Shown here one piece after another: positions 61,133-64,000 of a stretch of DNA of 64,000 bases. Location: the NCBI RefSeq assembly GCF_017873395.1, contig NZ_JAGGKC010000017.1:23509-87508 (forward strand), given 5' to 3'. This DNA is from Youngiibacter multivorans. Its GTDB lineage: Bacteria; Bacillota; Clostridia; Clostridiales; Clostridiaceae. The notes under the pieces are model-generated. The model did not search any database. It saw only the letters and a list, made by a program, of their open reading frames with translations, and was not told where the DNA came from. How positions within the stretch are numbered: the stretch's first letter is position 1; every line of letters starts with the position of its first letter. Position numbers and translations under genes: made by a program.

Positions 61133-61576
61133 TCATCGATTGACCAGACTTTCAATCAGCCTGAGGAGTGAAGCCTTGAAGCTCTCATCATCGGCGGACG
61201 TTCGTTTTGGAATCTTCGTATAAATCTTCTTGTCTTTCCTCATTTTCCTGTTCACATGCCGCTTGTCCAACAGACTGTCGATATTTCGACCATCCATGAC
61301 GAGACCGTTCTGGTTGATGCAATTTGCTCCTCTGGTCATTGCCATTGCTGCAAGACCGTAGTCCTGGGTAACCAGGATATCTCCCTTACTTATCATGTTG
61401 GCTATTGCCAGGTCAGCAGAGTCGCTTGAGATATCAACAGTTACTATCTGGGCGTAATCATCCGTGATTTCATGAGCATAGTTCTTTACGATTACGGCTC
61501 CAACTCCATATTTCTTTGCAATTTCAACCGTTAGCTTTGCAACAGGGCATCCATCTGCATCTATATATATTTTCAA
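61133..61576 (-). CDS. UPF0178 (YaiI/YqxD, DUF188) family protein
   Basis: 147 residues from a TTG with GGAGG upstream. The family signature YIDADGCPV (about 4-12) with the conserved Asp, then LVTQDYGLAAMA (about 68-79) and DKRHVNRKMRKDKK (about 103-116), makes the assignment clear. The fold is PIN-like, suggesting a nuclease, but function is unproven. Confidence 0.9.
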   Translation of the reverse strand: MKIYIDADGCPVAKLTVEIAKKYGVGAVIVKNYAHEITDDYAQIVTVDISSDSADLAIANMISKGDILVTQDYGLAAMAMTRGANCINQNGLVMDGRNIDSLLDKRHVNRKMRKDKKIYTKIPKRTSADDESFKASLLRLIESLVNR

Positions 61577-62465
61577 TATTAATCCTCCGTTTGTAAGAAG
61601 TAATTCTACTAAAGTAAAGTCTATAGAATTGGAAATACAAAAACAAGAGATAAAGCAAAGGGTAAATATGCATATAAATCGAAATTTGGCATAAATATTT
61701 AATTTGATTATAGTTCAAGTCGTTATTGAGTATAAAATAAGATGAATATAAATAATTTAAGCAATTAGTTAAAGTATTAGGAACAATTCGCTGGCTTGTT
61801 GAATGGCCACTGGATAGGGTTATAATTAGATTGAAGAAGTACAAAGTCGCTTATTATAGTATCTATAGCATAAATAGCTATGAAGACCTACAATATAGGG
61901 ACTTTTCATGATTAGAATATTTCAAAATATGCTCAGTGATTATTTTAATTGTATTATATTATTCGTTAGAATTTAGCGCATGGATAATTAATATCAATTA
62001 ATTCATTCGGATAGTTTGAGTACATTTTAATACTGTTTTTTGAGTAACTTCAGGAAGGTGATTGATCTTGAAGCATACTTTAAGATAATTCGCGAGTTTA
62101 TTGGATTTCCTGTAAAACGTCACTATTCAATGGATTTTGGAGGATTTTTCGATTGATTGTAACTGGGCACTGCAATCTGCTCAAGTAAGAATACTGATGA
62201 ATGAATTTTCGATTTGGACAAACTTAAGTTAAGTGCGTAGCTTACTAATAGTAAACCGTGGTATTTGTACTCATTACTGCTCTAGTGGACAAATATCATT
62301 TTAGTGTGTCTTAAAATAACTTTTTTGAAATAGTTGCATACTGCAACTTGATAGCAGATATTCAACTTTGATATTCAAATGCTGAATATCTGAGAAGATA
62401 CATAAAGAATGATATTGCGACGAGGGATACATGCCTGTTCGAAAGAGGAAAGGAAGGGAAAGGAA
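61577..62465. other. 890-base AT-rich region upstream of the second surface protein gene
   Basis: No gene is visible. Two hairpins lie near its right end: GTTGCA/TGCAAC (62333-62347) and CAGATATTCA/TGAATATCTG (62355-62392, ten perfect pairs). They would be in the leader RNA of the surface protein gene. I find no TGTCGAA boxes here, unlike upstream of the first surface protein gene, and no recognisable riboswitch. Confidence 0.55.
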
Positions 62466-64000
62466 ATGAACAGGAACAAGTCGCACCATTACTGGCGAAA
62501 ATGGATTATGGTTTTAGTATCATCCCTATTCGCATTTACATTCGTTTTTGCATTGTCTGCAAAATCTGAAACAGCCTATGCCGCAACACAATGGACACCA
62601 GAAGCATTCACTTTATCACCTCAGGCAAAATGGACTACCGGTGGTACTGCGGGATACTATGAAGGAGATGTTGTTCCTCATCGTATTACAGCAAAAAGTT
62701 ACGAGTATAATCCTAGTGACGGAATTTACATCTTCCACGACTATCTTGATGACAAAGGCTACTATGGATTTGATGGTGTTGTAGGAACAGTAGGTTTTCC
62801 TGATGGTTACTTTTTCATAGGACCGTCTGAAAGCACACCTAATCTTGCAACTCCGGATCCGAATGACTTCATTAAGGACATTAATGGGCATCCGATTACA
62901 GGTGATACGCCTATTGACTTGATACCTCACTTGTATGAACCGGGACCGGATACCTTCACTATATCAGGACCTGTTGTGGACACTACTACGATATCAAGTG
63001 AAGCCAAGACAATAAGATACCAATTGATACCAAACACATTAACTCCTTTCCTGGGTGAACTTGAAACACTAGGAAGTTGGTCGATGTATTGGGAGGCACA
63101 TTTAAGCGAGACTGATTCACAAAACTTTTCATTCCCAACACTTACAGACTATATTGATTATGGATCAGGCTTTAGGTCAGGAAGCAATCTGCATTCGTAT
63201 ATCGATGCAGAGGATTCTGGATTGAAGACACTGCCTATTGGCGCACCTTTCCATGAATATAGGTCAATCGATGTATGCAAAATCTGGAGAGGAACCCCGG
63301 GTAGTTCTGTAACTATAAACCTTCTAGCTGATGGCGTACCGACAGGCCTTACGCTGACATTACCTGAGAGTGATAGCACACCGTGGTGTGGATCATTCTA
63401 CAATGTCCCTATTTATCATAAGGTTGGCAACCAGTTGATTAAGATTGTATATACGATCTCCGAAAATCCTATTATTGGATACAGGACACTTCCAATTGAG
63501 GGAAATGCATCAACAGGATTTACAGTAACAAATGTAGAGATAATTAACATTCCTATACAGAAGGTTTGGACAGGAGGACCGATACCGACAGCTGCCTCGA
63601 TCACTGCTACATTATATCAAAACGGTATTCCGATCATGACAGCTGAGTTAGTTTCACCAAACTGGACAGCAAGCTTCAATAATTTGGACAAAGCAAATCC
63701 GAGTACAGGTGTACCATATACCTATACTGTAGAGCTTGACGAGGATGATGTACCGGATGGATGGGTACTGTCAGGACCGATAATGAACGATGCGGGCGTT
63801 TTGGTATTCACAAATACCAACAATGAGACAACATCGCTGTCAGTACTGAAGAACTGGACAGGCGGACCAATACCAACAGCTCCAATAATACCAGCTTATG
63901 TATATCGTGATGGAGGAGCAACACCAGTAGCGACCTATGACCTGGTATCGCCGACATGGGCACATACCTTCACAGGACTTGACAAGTATGCAGATGACGA
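62466..64000 (+). CDS. Second Cna_B-type surface protein, truncated by the window end
   Basis: The frame is open from the ATG at 62466 (AGGGAAAGGAA upstream) to the last base, at least 511 residues. Signal peptide at about 1-40 with a positively charged N-terminus and AYAA cleavage region. An N-terminal domain of about 230 residues that I cannot assign is followed by Cna_B-like domains from about residue 265: KIWRGTPGSSV, then QKVWTGGPIPTA, and LKNWTGGPIPTA, each with the K-x-W-x-GG opening seen in the first surface protein. The C-terminal anchor is not in the window. It is a likely partner adhesin or tip protein. Confidence 0.85.
   Translation, partial: MNRNKSHHYWRKWIMVLVSSLFAFTFVFALSAKSETAYAATQWTPEAFTLSPQAKWTTGGTAGYYEGDVVPHRITAKSYEYNPSDGIYIFHDYLDDKGYYGFDGVVGTVGFPDGYFFIGPSESTPNLATPDPNDFIKDINGHPITGDTPIDLIPHLYEPGPDTFTISGPVVDTTTISSEAKTIRYQLIPNTLTPFLGELETLGSWSMYWEAHLSETDSQNFSFPTLTDYIDYGSGFRSGSNLHSYIDAEDSGLKTLPIGAPFHEYRSIDVCKIWRGTPGSSVTINLLADGVPTGLTLTLPESDSTPWCGSFYNVPIYHKVGNQLIKIVYTISENPIIGYRTLPIEGNASTGFTVTNVEIINIPIQKVWTGGPIPTAASITATLYQNGIPIMTAELVSPNWTASFNNLDKANPSTGVPYTYTVELDEDDVPDGWVLSGPIMNDAGVLVFTNTNNETTSLSVLKNWTGGPIPTAPIIPAYVYRDGGATPVATYDLVSPTWAHTFTGLDKYADD

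Noticed and set aside
61577..62465. Cyclic-di-GMP riboswitch upstream of the adhesin genes
   Set aside because: Such RNAs often precede clostridial adhesins, but the conserved GEMM-I or type II core sequences are not found here or in 47395-47968.
1..64000. CRISPR array or prophage
   Set aside because: No regularly spaced repeats and no phage structural or packaging genes were found.

Overview
The window looks like chromosomal DNA of a low-to-moderate GC Gram-positive anaerobe, most likely a member of class Clostridia. The evidence is AddAB instead of RecBCD, a YhaM-type exonuclease, strong AGGAGG ribosome binding sites with many TTG and GTG starts, heavy AGA/AGG/ATA codon use, an LPQTG-anchored adhesin, Spo0A-like boxes, and a tungsten/molybdenum aldehyde ferredoxin oxidoreductase operon. 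I cannot name the species. Most of the window is ordinary core genome with short gaps and palindromic bidirectional terminators between convergent genes.

Layout. 1-11 kb: a YczE-like membrane protein, two GNAT acetyltransferases, an uracil/xanthine permease behind an attenuator-like leader, adenine deaminase, an S9 peptidase, superoxide dismutase behind a Fur-like box, and proBA. 11-19.4 kb: tRNA-Ser(GCU), a decayed duplication of its 3' end plus terminator 0.6 kb further on, and then a catabolic cluster with foreign-looking codon use: LysR regulator, esterase, two-subunit UxaA-type dehydratase, SLC13 carboxylate transporter and a DUF3237 protein. This is the best candidate for an undescribed system and reads as an island inserted at the tRNA gene. 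19.4-30 kb: an SDR protein, an ArsB/NhaD-type permease, a MerR regulator, then a Moco/Tuco-type riboswitch controlling a MoaD-like protein, a four-cluster ferredoxin and AOR; next an MBL hydrolase pair, an UbiB-type kinase with a phasin-like partner, an FMN-binding lipid-anchored or membrane protein, and ferritin with a duplicated palindromic box upstream.

30-47 kb: addB-addA, a ribbon-helix-helix protein, an AEC transporter overlapping the tRNA nucleotidyltransferase gene, yhaM-pepT, a DegV protein, an IS200/IS605-type element (intact TnpB nuclease, dead TnpA transposase, both hairpin ends visible), bioY, and a small operon ending in a lipoprotein. 47-52 kb: a 1270-residue LPQTG surface protein made of six Cna_B-type and six SpaA-type domains, preceded by a cluster of TGTCGAA boxes, then tRNA-Arg(ACG). 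52-61.6 kb: a patatin, a monoacylglycerol-lipase-like protein, psd-tadA, a CNNM/CorC-type protein, an HD protein with a guanylate-kinase-like partner, an NlpC/P60-fold protein whose catalytic Cys is Ala, a 29-residue membrane peptide, a Gfo/Idh/MocA oxidoreductase and an UPF0178 protein. The last 1.5 kb is the start of a second Cna_B-type surface protein that runs off the window.

How the genes fit together: iron and oxidant handling (sodA, ferritin) sit behind metal-regulator-like boxes. The AOR operon couples cofactor sensing in the leader RNA to cofactor-dependent enzyme synthesis. The surface proteins suggest an adhesin region whose sortase would lie outside the window. The island appears self-contained, with its own regulator, importer, ester hydrolase and dehydratase.
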